Shown: in pieces, positions 10,269 through 21,696 of the stretch
How positions within the stretch are numbered: position 1 is the first letter of the stretch
How the letters are laid out: each line of letters begins with the position of its first letter
Assembly (NCBI GenBank): GCA_020465985.1
Contig: JAANYP010004839.1
Location: forward strand, 62,001 to 126,000
Direction: 5' to 3'
Length of the DNA stretch: 64,000 bases
From: Centrapalus pauciflorus
Taxonomy: Eukaryota > Streptophyta > Magnoliopsida > Asterales > Asteraceae
Position numbers and translations under genes: made by a program
The notes under the pieces: model-generated
Told to the model about the DNA's origin: nothing
What the model saw: only the letters and a program-made list of their open reading frames with translations
Database searches by the model: none

Positions 10269-10431
10269 GATCAACAGTACATCATTTAAGACCCCTTCCC
10301 TTGAATTTACCTTCTCGAACTTGTCTGCGGCGATCTCGAACTTACTCTCGAATTTACTGACAATTCGAATTTCTTTCTATTCCTCGAAGTTTTTCCACTG
10401 TTTCTCGAACATACACATAAACTTGAGTATA

Positions 10432-13400
10432 ATGAACATCATAATACTAAGTAAGTGTTAGTTTAGGACTTTATGGTGCCAAAAATCGACCATATTTGAG
10501 TTTTATGAAATTTAAAACTAGGTGACCTTAAATCATAAGTTTTAAATGATAAAACTTAAAATAAATGATACATAACTTAGATTAGAACCTAGTAGGACTA
10601 GATTACACGATTAATTAAGTCAAATGGGGTTACAATTATGATTTTTAAGTTGAAAGTGACCGACTTCGAATTTGTTCTTCAGGTTCGAACTTGTCAGAAA
10701 GTTCGAACTTGTTGAAATATCTATAAGTTCGAAGTCAGTCAAGTTCGAATGGATGCCTCGAATTTAATTAAGTTCGAATGCTTTTTAATAATCTCGAATT
10801 TGTCCAAATTCGAATGTGTTAGACTTCGAACTTAATCAAGTTCGAAGTTATGCAAATTCAAATTTAACAAATTTAGTTTAATTTCTAATTTTAGTTTGTT
10901 GATTTTGTGTACAGATATGGGAGACCGACCCTTTCATAATAAACATAATATGGTCATGGTTGTGGATCTACAGTTGCCAGAGGCCCAACCCTATCGTAAG
11001 ATGATAGAATTCCTGACACAATCCAGAGTAGCGTATGCACTCACGCATAATCTGCAAATAACTCTGACTTATGTGCGGCAATTTTGGGAGCACCTTCAGG
11101 TGGACTGCTCGGTTACCCCTACATTGTTGCAAACAAGAGTAGGCGGTCAACCAATTGTGTTTTCGGCAAATATGTTGAAGCAGATTTTGTAATTGGGCAC
11201 CGAAGATCAAGAAGCAGGCCCAATAGATTTTCCTTTACCCATAAGGCAAGCGGCATTTTTGAGAATGGGTTATGCGCAAGACATAACGAAGGCATCATGT
11301 GTAAAGATTGGATTAATTAGACAATGGAGATATCTCGTTCATGTTATAATGGTATGCTTCACACCGAAGAAAGCAGTTTCTGACACGATGGTCTCCAAAT
11401 TGCAGTCTGTGTTGATTGCTTTGGTATATAACAAGAGGTTTAGCTTTTCTAAAATGTTTTTTGGAGAGTTCGTCCGTCATATCTCCGCTCCGGCCAGCGA
11501 ACGATTCTTGATGTATCCCTGATTTGTCATGACGATTATACGCCATTTTTTGCCAAATTCTGCCACCACTACCCGACCAAAGTGGTGTTGCTTTGATTGA
11601 TAAGCGCATTTTTGCTGACTGTCAGACCCAAAATGCTAGAATGGCTGAGCAGGTCAGGCCTCAGGTGGCACCGGCATTTGGTGCAGTGATAGATTCGGAC
11701 GTTGTCGCTCCGAAAGGAGAAGATTGGATAGGTGAAGCACCCTTCCCCCCCCCCCCCACAACAACATCAACCGCAGCAACAGCAGCAAAGAGCACCGGCG
11801 AGAAGAACTCCAGTTGCAAGAACCCCTCCTCGCCCAAAACCAGCCACTGAAGCTGCTGGGCCATCAAGTTCGGCTCCACAATATGACCAACGGGAGCAAA
11901 CGTTGGAAGAAATTTGGGCATAAGGAACAGCTGCGGAGCAACATATAGCTGAACAACTGGTTCAGGACGTTTTGGAACCTCCAGCTGATGTGCATGATAT
12001 CTTCAAGGAGATAGATGAATATCAACCTTCTGATGCCGAGTTTGTAGACGCAGAGGTTCATGCTGAAGTTGAAGATGCTAGGGAACAGACTGAGGCTGAG
12101 GGTCACGTCGAGACCGCCTCCGAGTCTGAATCTGAATCTAGTTCTGAAGGGACAGAGGCTGAAGATCCGGCTGTCACAATCGGCAGATATGGATCTAGAG
12201 TAGTCGTTAGCAAAAGCAAAATGACAAGGCCAGCAATTCGTGATGTAGAGGCAGAAGATTCAGATTTTGATTAAGAAGAAGAAGCTCCACTTGCTCCTAG
12301 GCATAGAGCAAAGAGACATCGATTCATGCAGGGAACTCCATCCACTTCTGCTTCCCCATCTGTGTCACCTGCCGCTCCATCCACATCAACCGCAGCTTCT
12401 TCTACATCCGCCTCTATTCCATCCACCTCGACTTCATTCATCGAAAACCAGCGGTTTGCAGAGTTAATGGGAAAAGTGGACTTCCAAACAGTCCAAATAT
12501 ACCAGCTTTCAACAGCCGTTAAAGAGTTGCAATAACATAATGCGTGTTTGGATCAAGACAATGCCAAGTTACAGACAATTGTGGCAGATCAACAAGCAGA
12601 GTTGAGGACTCAACAAGCACAAATTCTGACCATGCAGACCCTAATTGAGCAGATAATGAAAGATCTCCAGGCTTAGGGGGAGAGCAGCTGCTAGGGTGAT
12701 GAATTGAGGAGAGTCAGAAGAGATGATGAAGAAGGCGATGATCCAGGCGGATAGAAAGAAAGTGAGCTAGCATATCTTTCTCAAAAGACTGCTCAGCAAG
12801 CAATCGTTCAGGGGGAGCCTGGTTCTTCAAGTATGGGTGGAGGTGAATCTCGAGAAAAAGGCAAGGCTCCAGAGGCAACAGAGCTAGTTGATCAAGAGAT
12901 AATCGGAGCCTTGGCCGATATTGAAGATGAAGAAGTGATGTTTGATTTTGAGGATGAAATTGAAGACCTTGAAGAAGGGGAGTTCGTTCCAAAAGAAGTT
13001 GCAGATTGGAAATCTGATGACGAAGTCTTGGTTGATGAAGAAGATGAGGCCAATGAAATCATCATTCAACAAAATCCTATAACAGATACATAGACTACAG
13101 CTGAACAGAATTTGATAGACATCGATGCGTTTAAGGATGCTGTTAATGTTGAATCAGAAAGTGAGGAGCCTGAAATGGAACTCATAAATGAAGAGAAAAG
13201 AATGTTGTGGTTTAGAAAGGAAGAGAAAAGGACTGAGTTAGCTGTGAAGAAAAAGATGAGATTTCCTAGTCTAGGAAAGTTGTCTGGAGGCATTCTTAGT
13301 TTTTTTTCGATAGAGAGCTACAACTTTTTGTTCTAAAGAGACGAGATGGGTTACAGTATCTGAGGAGAACGTTGAAAGTCTTTAATACACTGCAAAAATG

Positions 13401-13914
13401 TGAGGTGAAAGAGCTGGCATGGTTGAATCTGAGCGACCTAGGAGACGACCCTTATGCTGAAGTTATTGCTAAACTTATAAGAAAGGAGGGTAGATCTGGA
13501 AGGTTTGAAAGGCTGAAGCCAAGATCGGGTAAGAGAGTAGAAGACGAGACAAGAGTAGATCCTCATACTGGGAAACCATGGGCTAAGATGGTTTACAAAC
13601 CAGTCCGATGCTTAAAGAAGGTTCCGTTGAAGACTATGCCACATGACGTTCTTGCAAAGATGAATTGGTGGTTTGTCGACAACGAAACAGCTGAGGCAGT
13701 AAAGGAAGACCATGAGGACAAAGTGATTTTGAAAGTATATGACCCTCTATATCTTGTAAACCTATCTCAGAGCGACCTGTAGAAACTTCATGAACAACCT
13801 ATCTATGTCCATGAAGGTTGGAGATCGGAAGGCATGAAGTATCAAAAGGTAGTCAAGGTTTGTATAGAAAATGGTTTGTATGCAGGTAGTATTTTGAATA
13901 GGCCTAGTACTTAG
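10432..13914 (+). pseudogene. Third ORF of element A (unknown function), broken
   Basis: A large extra ORF between pol and the 3' LTR. The ATG at 10432 is proposed because splicing 10451-10914 joins it in frame to ATG 10917 (MGDRPFHNKHNM). The N-terminal domain has MIEFLTQ, YALT, YVRQFWEH, WRYLVHV, CFTPKK and FLMYP. A 13-C run at 11745-11757 shifts the frame. Then come an NLS-like RTPVARTPPRPK segment, acidic blocks, a heptad-rich coil (about 12450-12670), RRVRRDDEE-like charged sequence, EEKRMLWFRKEEKR, and a C-terminal domain (13372-13914) with RFERLKPRSGKR and WWFVDNETAEAV. Several stops (11190, 11520, 12272, 13780) make it a pseudogene. No transmembrane segment is obvious. Confidence 0.75.
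10451..10914 (+). other. Predicted intron in the third ORF of A
   Basis: Donor GTAAGT at 10451-10456 and acceptor TTTTGTGTACAG ending at 10914 after a T-rich stretch. Splicing would join ATG AAC ATC ATA ATA CTA A to AT ATG GGA, keeping the frame. The body is A/T-rich and full of TTCGAA words. This is inference only; the downstream ATG at 10917 would also serve without splicing. Confidence 0.4.
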
Positions 13915-13947
13915 GAAAAGTAAATATCTAGTTAGAAGCTATCACCA

Positions 13948-13957
13948 AGGGGGAGTA
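13948..13957 (+). other. Polypurine tract of element A
   Basis: AGGGGGAG at 13948-13955 immediately before the 3' LTR primes plus-strand synthesis in this class. Identical AGGGGGAG words also occur inside the third ORF at 12675-12682 (as AGGGGGAG) and 12810-12817. Confidence 0.8.
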
Positions 13958-14639
13958 TGTTAGTGCATCCTGTGTGACGATAGCAGTCTAAGTGTAGATA
14001 ATGTTGTAATAGTTCAAGTCTTCGTAATTACACGTTAATACATATGTTTGATAGATGGCCAGAAGTCATCATTTCAACGGCAAACTCTATTACCTTTTCC
14101 TATATCTCCGCTGTTTGATATTAATTGATAATTGATTGTATTATATGTTTGAACTTGTTTGTGATTGATGTTTTACTTAAGTTCAAAGATAAGTTCAAAC
14201 ATAAGTTCAAAGATAAGTTCAAGCATAAGTTCAAAGATACGTTCAAACAAAAGTTCTAGAACAAATTCAAAGACAAGTTCTAGAATAAGTTCAAAGCCAA
14301 GATTCGAACTTAATGGTGGACAAGTTCATGGGCTTGGGCCTTCTCGAACTTGTCCAGGCCAAGTTCGAAGTTAATGGTTATAATTAAGGGTTAATCAGTT
14401 TTGATTAAGTATCTTTGCAGAAATTCGTGTGTGAGGCGATTACGAACTTGTGTGCGATTAGCAGAGTGTTCTAGGAGAGATTCACGTGTCGGGACATTCG
14501 TGTTTACGTCAATCATAGTGTTGGTCTCCGTGTCTCGTGTGTGTGTGTGTGTGATCAATCCGTTAAACCCCTAACGAGGATTCCGCACTCGTTGGACGGT
14601 GTCGCGTCAAGATTGGATCCGTATGTAGGTGACCTTACA
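13958..14639 (+). repeat. 3' LTR of element A
   Basis: It starts TGTTAGTGCATCCTGTGTGA and ends GTGACCTTACA, 682 bp. Relative to the 5' LTR it keeps a 67-bp piece between two TTTGATA repeats (14047-14053, 14114-14120) and about 130 bp near 14400-14570, including a short GT repeat. It has ten 12-bp AAGTTC units at 14179-14292. Confidence 0.88.
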
Positions 14640-16513
14640 ACCGCCTGAGGCCATGGACAACATTTTTGAAGATATCGAGAACTACCAGCCAGAATCATCA
14701 GAAGTGGTTGTTGTCTCTACGTCTGATACAGACTCAGAAATTGAAAGAGATTTGAGGGAAGTTGCAAATCCCTCCAGTTCGTTCGAGACTCATGGAACTC
14801 GGATCGTAGTGCGGCATCAAAAAGTTCGTTGACCAGCATTCACACTCCAAGATGAGGACGAACGAGACAAAGATTTTGTAATAGAAAAAGAGGCGTTGGT
14901 TGCAAGGCAACAACGAGCTAAGCGCCAACGCCAGCCTAAAAAAGGGCCATCAACATCAACCGCCATTCCATCATCAACAATCGCCACCACTCCATCAACA
15001 TCAACTGCTGCTCCATCATCAACCACCGCCACCACTCCATCAGCATCAACAACAACAGTGACAGACGCCCAATCAATCAATCAACTAAAAGCGAAAGTTG
15101 ATTTCAAACAGTCCAAATCTTTCAGCTATCCAAAGCGGTCAGTGAGCTACAGCAACATAATACCCAGTTAGATCAACACAACGCATAGTTAGATAAGACT
15201 ATGGCGGCTCAACAACAACAACTAGCTACACTAGATGCCCTCCTAGAGCATATTTTGAAAGATCGTGCTGCTCAGGGGGAGAGTAGTTGTAAAGGTGATG
15301 AATTGAGGAGAAAGAGACGAGAAGACGAAGAAGATGACCCAAGTGTAGAAAAAGCAAGTGAGCTAGCAGATCCATCAAAACAGACTGCTCAGCAAGCTAC
15401 ATTTCAGGGGGAGTCTGGTTCGTCGTCTGGAGCTGAGAAGGATAAAGGCAAGGCTCCTGAGGCTACTGATGTAAATGAAGAGGAATTAATTGGAGCCTTG
15501 CTGGACTTAGAGGAAGATGAGATTCATTTTGAATTTGAATATTACATAGATCAGGTGGACCTTGAAGAAGGAGAATTTATTCCTGAAGATGTAGTTGACT
15601 GGATGTCTGATGATGAGGTGATGGTAGATGAAGATGATGAAGTAGATGAAGTGGTCATTGAAAAGCAACCTGTCACTGAGCTATACGAGAACCAAAATCA
15701 GAAGGTGATTGACATTGATATGCTGAGATCAGCAGATTATGATGAATTAGAATCTGATACAACTGACAGGGAGCTGACCAAGGAGGAGAAGAGGAGCTTG
15801 TGGTTCAAGAAGGAAGAGAAAAAGTCTGAATTGGCAGTAAAGAAGAAAATGAGGCTGCCTAGTCCAGGAAAGTTATTTGGTGGGATTTTAAGATGGTTCT
15901 TTGACAGAGAACTGCAGCTATTTGTTCTAAAAAGAAGAGATGAGCTACAGTACTTGAGGAGAAGGCTTAAAGTTTTAATTCATTGCCTAAATGTGAGGTG
16001 AAGGAGTTGGCATGGAAGGAATTGATCAATCTGGGAGACGACCAGTATGTTGAATTCATAGCAAAGATTATCAGAAAAGAGGGTTGGTCTGGGAGATTTG
16101 AGAGAATTAAGCCAAGATCAGGGAAGCGAGTCATGGATGAAACAAGGATAGATCCATCAACTGGCAGGCCATGGATGACGATGTATTATAAACCCGTTAA
16201 GATCTTAAAGAAGGTTCCGTTGAAGACCATGCCACAAGACGTTCTGAGGAACATGAAGTGGTGGTACGTTGACAACGAGACAGCTGAAGCAATAATGGAA
16301 GATGAAGACGAGAATGTTATTTTGAAGGTATAAGACCCTCTGCATCTTGTAAACCTTTCTCAAGGTGACTTGCTGAGGCTTCATGAGCAGCCAATCTATT
16401 TTCATGAAGGTTGGAGCTCAGAAAGCAGGAAATACCGAAAACTAGTTAAGGTTTGCATTGAACAGGGTCTACATGGTGGTAGCAGTTTAAAAAAACCTAG
16501 TTCTGTAGATTAA
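14640..16513 (+). pseudogene. Third ORF of element B, C-terminal half
   Basis: It resumes the B reading exactly where it stopped at 3904 (A homologue: EPPADVHDIFKEIDEYQ; here PPEAMDNIFEDIENYQ). It has acidic and Ser-rich sequence, an S/T/A low-complexity stretch made of TCAACATCAAC-like units (14949-15060), a Q-rich heptad segment, RRKRREDEEDD (NLS-like, about 15310), a strongly acidic block (15500-15660), EEKRSLWFKKEEKK (about 15785-15825) and a C-terminal domain with RFERIKPRSGKR and WWYVDNETAEAI. The long reading 15201-16001 is intact, then the frame shifts at 15983 and a stop lies near 16333. The reading ends at 16513, 28 bases before the polypurine tract. Confidence 0.8.
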
Positions 16514-16540
16514 TGAATATCTAACTAGAAGCTATCATCA

Positions 16541-16548
16541 AGGGGGAG
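16541..16548 (+). other. Polypurine tract of element B
   Basis: AGGGGGAG two bases before the LTR. The same octamer occurs upstream within the ORF at 15274-15281 and 15406-15413. Confidence 0.78.
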
Positions 16549-16550
16549 TC

Positions 16551-17113
16551 TGTTGGTACACCCTGTGTGACGATAGCAGTCTAGATATGCAATACATAGT
16601 CATATGAAATAGATGGGGCTTTATTAATACAAGTCATGTATGTTTAATCATGATTTTGTATGATGTTTACATTTGCATGTTAAGTTCATGATTGTGAAGT
16701 TAAATTCTTGATGTGAGAATAAGTTCTTAAAGGCATGGGCCACGAACTTATGTCACACAAGTTGGTACGAACTTAGCTAGCCTAAGTTCGTATGTGCTTG
16801 GGCCTGAACTTCTAAGTTCGTAGGCTTCGGCCTTACACGAACTTATATGTTATATTATGAACTTATTCAGTTATTTTCAAAGACTTTTGGAGATATTCTT
16901 TTTCGGAGTTTGTGAAAGTGCACGTACGAACTAGTAGTCGATTTCAGAGAGTTTTAGGAGCAATACATAGTGTGGGGTCGGTAGCCTATCGGCTAGCATT
17001 GTGTTCGGCTCCGTGTTCCACGCATTATCAATCCGTTAAGCATCTAATGAGGATTCTGCACTCGTTAGACAACGTCGTGCCTTGATCCGATCCGTAGACA
17101 TGGTGACCTTACA
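16551..17113 (+). repeat. 3' LTR of element B
   Basis: It starts TGTTGGTACACCCTGTGTGA and ends GTGACCTTACA, 563 bp. It has the same first 30 bases and the same GATTCTGCACTCGTTAGAC-like tail as element A, but a divergent middle with fewer AAGTTC words. It marks the right end of B, which is inserted in the RNase H gene of element C (C reading resumes at 17114 with TCTATGGATGCAGCATC). Confidence 0.85.
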
Positions 17114-17390
17114 TCTATGGATGCAGCATCAGCTTGAGGATTATGGCCTTGTATATAGGAAAACTCCTATTCTGTGTGACAATACAACAGCCATAGCTAT
17201 CTCCAACAATCCAATTTTCCATTCTAGAACAAAGCATATTGAGGTCAGGCATCACTTCATAATGGATCACATCCAAAAAGGTAATGCGGAGGTAAGTTTT
17301 GTTTCCACAGAAGAACAGCTTGTAGACATTTTCACCAAACCTCTTGATGAAATCAAGTTCAATTACCTTGTAAGCAAGCTGGGTATGTGA
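17114..17390 (+). pseudogene. copia RNase H, C-terminal part (element C)
   Basis: Reads LWMQHQLEDYGLVYRKTPIL, a DNTTAIAISNNP block, KHIEVRHHFI and VDIFTKPLDE, ending KLGM at 17387 with a stop. It is close to the RNase H end of element E (33840-34090), so C belongs to the E family. The first half of the domain and the rest of pol lie left of this window because element B was inserted here. The next piece of C is at 42132. Confidence 0.85.
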
Positions 17391-17774
17391 AATAAAATTG
17401 ACTAAGTGTCATTGATGTTCAAAAAGTCACTTCTTCAAATCTGTCAAAATTTTACAGAACAGCTTGGACAAAATAGGTTTCACTTATTCTGTACTTAGCC
17501 AGTTTTTGAAAATTTGGACAACTTGGACATATAACATGCTTGAAAAAATAAGTTTTAAACTTAATACTGTTTTGTTGTAAAAACTCTCAACCTACTGACT
17601 CTGTTACTCTGTCATACAAGGCAATGCCCTGTAACCTGTTTAGATATTGAACATGTTTCACAATCAAACCTATTCTCATATAGCTGCACAGGTTTCATGA
17701 ACAGCTTACAGAATGATCAGTGCTTGATGAAACCTGTTTATCACAGGTTTGGACAACAGCTTAGAACATCAGTG
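17391..17774 (+). other. Spacer of element C, left part
   Basis: Untranslated sequence after RNase H, with repeated AGCTTGGAC and ACCTGTTTAT-like words like the E spacer. No ORF is supported. It is interrupted at 17774 by element D and continues at 42132. Confidence 0.6.
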
Positions 17775-17931
17775 TGTCAAGATCAAAACTCACCTAAGAT
17801 TAACTGGTTTTAATAGATCATAGTTTAAACCAATAACCATGTTTTGAATCAAAGTCCAATTAAGAAGTTTGCGGAATAACACTTAATTGTTTTAAGAAAA
17901 CTTTTAGAATTACAAAGAACAGATAATCAAA
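17775..17931 (-). repeat. Terminal LTR fragment of D
   Basis: On the plus strand it starts TGTCAAGATCAAAACTCACC and matches the inner end of the other D LTRs for about 150 bp, then passes directly into gag at a shared ATCAAA (17926-17931). Confidence 0.75.
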
Positions 17932-18560
17932 CACTCTCAGACTGTTGTAGAGGTCATCCAACTCTATTTCATCAAGAGTGTCTTTGGTTCTCCATTGGGC
18001 AGCATAGAATGTCCCTTCTTCACCAAGAGATCTGAGGAATTTTATGTTCACTTCATCTTGATCCAGGCTGACCATAGCACTCTCCAACACACCTATCAGC
18101 TTATTAAACCTATCAAAGATTTGAGTAAGGTTTTCATTCTTTCCACCAGAAAAATTTTCATACTACTGTTTTAAAAGATCTTTTTGGTTTCTTTTTGTGC
18201 TAGCATTGCCAGCAAATCTTTTCTCTAAAGCAAGCCATAGAGAATGAGCAGTATAGAACTTTTTTTAAACTGATGTTGATAAGCATTAGGAATCGCTATT
18301 TGTAAAATATTAAGAGCTTTGACTTCATTCATTCTAGCCTTTCTTTCAATCTCAGTTTTTGGAGGTGTTCTTTTTGGTTTGCCTTCAGCATCTAGTTCAG
18401 GATCAACTGCAGGAGGATTTTCAACAGCTTCCCATAGGGCATATTTAATGAATTGAATGTGATGTTGAATCCTGAGTTTCCACATCCCGAACTCAGTGCG
18501 TTTGAGCATAGGCACTTTAAGACCTTGCCCAGGTCCACTACTGCTATTTTCAAACTCCAT
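17928..18560 (-). pseudogene. copia gag, second copy in D, truncated
   Basis: It starts with ATG at 18560 (MEFENSSSGPGQGLKVPMLK), with the gag N-terminal pattern ...MWKLRIQHHIQFI...LWEAVENPP. A frameshift near 18260 (a run of T on the plus strand) breaks it. Later parts recognisable to 17928 include SLDQDEVNIKFLRSLGEE and KDTLDEIELDDLYNSLRVF. The zinc-knuckle half is lost at the junction with the LTR fragment. It duplicates 41406-41062 plus 27476-27190 of the main copy. Confidence 0.82.
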
Positions 18561-18624
18561 TGCAGAAAAACAAAAATTTTAAACGATGTTGACTTTGAAA
18601 AAAATGAATAACAAATAGAACTTG

Positions 18625-18636
18625 GCTCTGATACCA
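18625..18636 (-). other. Second primer-binding site of D
   Basis: Minus strand TGGTATCAGAGC, exact initiator-Met type, two bases inside the middle LTR. Confidence 0.85.
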
Positions 18637-18638
18637 CT

Positions 18639-19140
18639 TGTCAAGATCAAAAATCACCTAGGGTTAACTGGTTTTAGTAGATCAGAGTTTAAACCAAAAA
18701 CCTTGTTTTGAATCAAAGTCCAATTAAGAAGTTTGCGGAAATACACTTAATTGTTTTAAAAAAAGTTTCAGAATTATAAAGAACAGATAATCAAATAAAC
18801 ACAATCAATATTAAAACCTTTATATTGCCAAATCTCTTATTACAATCACCTCTAATCTGTTATGATTGGACGAAGAACACAGACTGTTCTTACTTAGAGG
18901 CTTTTGGAAACTTATATCAGAATGCAATTACAATATGAAAAACTTAAGCACCACGATTACATTAGAAAGACCTAGTCTATCTATATTTATAGTCTTCTGA
19001 TTTGTTTCCATGACCGACTGTGATTTCTCTGGTAGTAGATATGCTTGGAAGATCTTCAAATCTTGAAATATATATTACTTCCTGAGTTTTAGCACTTTCT
19101 GTTATCTATCAGTTGAGCAGCTTGAACTTTTACTCTGGCA
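18639..19140 (-). repeat. Middle LTR of D, lacking its first 131 bp
   Basis: Matches 41486-42000 of the complete LTR, with both sharing CTTTTACTCTGGCA at the break. The outer 131 bp and the polypurine tract are missing, so the third ORF of D runs straight into the LTR interior. It is followed by a primer-binding site and gag, so it served as both 3' LTR of one unit and 5' LTR of the next. Confidence 0.78.
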
Positions 19141-21690
19141 TCCAAAAACTTACAACTGTGAAAGCTTCTTCCTTATAACTTTTATGAACTCTCTTTTCAA
19201 CTCTTCTTTATCACATTCAATCTTCATTGAGCTCATTTGGAGTAGCCACTCTTTTGGCAAATCAAGAAATTCAAAACTGTAGAATCTGCTTGATCTGTCT
19301 GCAAGCTTGAGTCTATATCATATAGTTGAATCTGTACAATCTTCATTTCCTTGGCAGCTTCTATATCCACTCTGGTGGATTCTGGATCAAATATTCTTTT
19401 AAAGTCTTTTAGATTATTCTGAACCCACACTATTGGTGACCTAGAGTGGCTAGCCGTCCCAATATTGTGCATTTGAGTTAGCTCATCTCTAGTCTACTTC
19501 TGAACCAATTGAAACAAGCTTTTATACTCTTCTTCTTGACCATCTTCTCTTTTGATTACAAAATGATATACCAGATCAATGTCATCCATTGATTTGGCAT
19601 ACCAGTAAGTGATTGGAGGTTTGGAGAAGTCATGCTGATCAAGAGCCTTTTCTATCTCCATTGCCTTTTGCAACTGTTGGTCAAACAAAACTCTCTTTAC
19701 TTGATCAAACTTTGCTTGATGGATAGTTTCAGATTGAGGATCAGCAGCAACAGTTTGAGGGGGATCTTGGGGATCTTGGAGTTGTTTGGAGGCCTTTTCC
19801 TTTTCCTTTTCTCTGTCATATAAAGCCTGAAGCTTTTCTGTTTTCCATGATTGTGGTATGACCTTTGAAACACCAGTTATTGCAGAGAAGTTTATCAAAA
19901 ATCATCTGTGTTCTGCCTTTGAAGGCCCTGTTGGCCTTTTCCTCTTCTTCTGGCTTTCCTTAACCACAAACCCACGCAGATAATCTCCAAGAGTTTCATC
20001 ATCTCCCATAGATTCCTGGGTTTGCTGGTCTAGGATTTGATCTTGTTCTTCTGCTAATCTTCTGGCCAATTCAGCATCATGAGCAACCTGGGCTTCTTTT
20101 GAAATGAATTTGATCTTTGGAAACTCAATCAAGATGCCCTTTCCTTTGTCTGTGGTTGCTGCTAAAGCTGTTACTGTGGTTTGAACTGATGGAGATGCTG
20201 CTTGATCGTCTTCTCTTATGAACACTCCACCTGGCTTTTTAACAAGAACAACTTGAGCATCTAGACTAACAATTTGAGAAACTATTGGGACTGTTAGCCT
20301 AGAAGTTGAAGCTGCCACTGGTGAAGTTGAAGCTGTTTGGACTGATGGTGGGAACTCCTGATTCTCCCCCTTTTTGGATGCATTGGTTTGATCAGGAGGA
20401 CCAAAAACCTTTGCTAATAGGGTTTGAACCAACTTTTCAAGCTGTACAATCTTTTTTCCATATAACTTCAACCCAAGCTGAACCTGGGCAAGTTTTTACT
20501 GTTGGATTGTTGTGAGTTGTTGTAGAGCAGTAATTCGGGAACCCTGTGCAGCAATTATGGACTTGTAATGTTCCAGAATGGCTACAACAGGTTTCAGTTG
20601 TTGATCCGTTAATGCCATTAGTTGCAGACTAGCCTCAAGATCTTCAAATGATAGTGGGATTAGAGATCTATCACTGGCACCAATTCTAGAAGTAGAAACA
20701 TATGGGCCCCTTTGTTCTTGGTACTGGGGACTTCCAGAAGGTGCTTGCACACTCTCTGTTGCCATGGGGGTGGTCTTAGATATGTTAGTACTTTCCTATG
20801 CCCCTTGTGTAGAGACATCAGTAGTACCAGCCACACATCCCATATGAACATCCTCAGAAGGGATGTTCACCTCCAAATTGAGGGTGGGAGTATCCTCAGT
20901 GGGTTCCCTGTCGATATGTTGTGCAAGAGTATCCTCTTGCATAGAGCTATTTGGCTCTAGGGTTTGGACTGAGGAGGAAGGAGCTCCTACAGCCCTTTGT
21001 CTTTTGAATATTTTTATTAATGGGGCTGGGGTGGTATGTATAGAAGAGGGATCAGAGGGTATATTTGTATCATGAGGAGTAGGTTGGGACCCTGGGGATG
21101 AAGCAGCAATATTGGGCTGAGCCTGCTCAGGATCCTCTCCTCTATTTCTTGGATAGATAGCCTGCATTGCTTGAGGCAAAGAGACATCTACATTGTGAAA
21201 TTGGCACTTGGTTTTAAAATTCTTTTCACAGAAGGTAAAGAGTGCCTATGGGAAACATATATCCTTTTATGTACTTTAAAGGAATTGCAAGATTTTGCAA
21301 TTATTTCTGCCAAAAACCATGGATACACCAAAAATTTCTCATTCTTTAAGGCATGGTGCCTTAACATTCCTTGAAAAATCATGTTTGAAAAGTTGAAGTG
21401 TTGGCATGTGGATAAGCACACTAAAGCAGTGGCAATATTTGAAGAAAATTCAGACCAACCAGTCCTTTTAGGGCTTAAGCACTGTTGAACAATATGTACA
21501 AGATACTTCCATTTAGGACCAAAATGTGGTTTATAGAAGGTAAAAGAATCTGTTTGGCCCCTATACCCTATTTCAAAAAGGCCTTCATGTAAAGCAGTGA
21601 GGGAGAGATCAGATATACCTGAGGCATCTTGCAGATGCAAATGTTGTCGAATGGTCTCCTCTGTGATGGTAATAGGGGAGAGGGATGAAA
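19141..21690 (-). pseudogene. Third ORF of element D, N-terminally truncated
   Basis: The reading starts abruptly about 7 bases after RNase H, so the spacer and the first part of the N-terminal domain are deleted. It shows KWKYLVHIVQQCLSPKR (about 21475-21525), NFSNMIFQGMLR and FLVYPWFLAEII, all aligning with the third ORFs of A and C. A Pro/Thr/Ser-rich stretch (21180-20800), a heptad-rich region with LEASLQLMALTDQQLKPV, an NLS-like KKRKRP (about 19940), a KEKEKASKQ charged segment and a C-terminal domain (19898-19494, with PITYWYAKSMDDIDLVYHFV) follow. The frame changes at least five times. Function is unknown. Confidence 0.72.
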
Positions 21691-21696
21691 GACAAA

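Larger units (their letters stand above)
3905..14639 (+). mobile_element. Ty1/copia Sirevirus-like element A, with internal deletion
   Basis: A 10.7 kb element inserted in element B. In order: 5' LTR, Met-type primer-binding site, leader rich in TTCGAACTT words, gag, RT, RNase H, a 2 kb spacer, a third ORF, polypurine tract, 3' LTR. Protease and integrase are missing: the reading jumps at about 6797 from the end of gag to the linker before RT, and the related element H has both. The flanks are ACCAA (3900-3904) and ACCGC (14640-14644), a probably decayed 5-bp target duplication. The host ORF of B reads on in register across the insertion. Element A could not move by itself. Confidence 0.88.

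Noticed and set aside
18225..18637. Overlapping minus ORF ahead of the second D gag
   Set aside because: It covers the primer-binding site and leader in another frame; the MEFEN start at 18560 is the real one.
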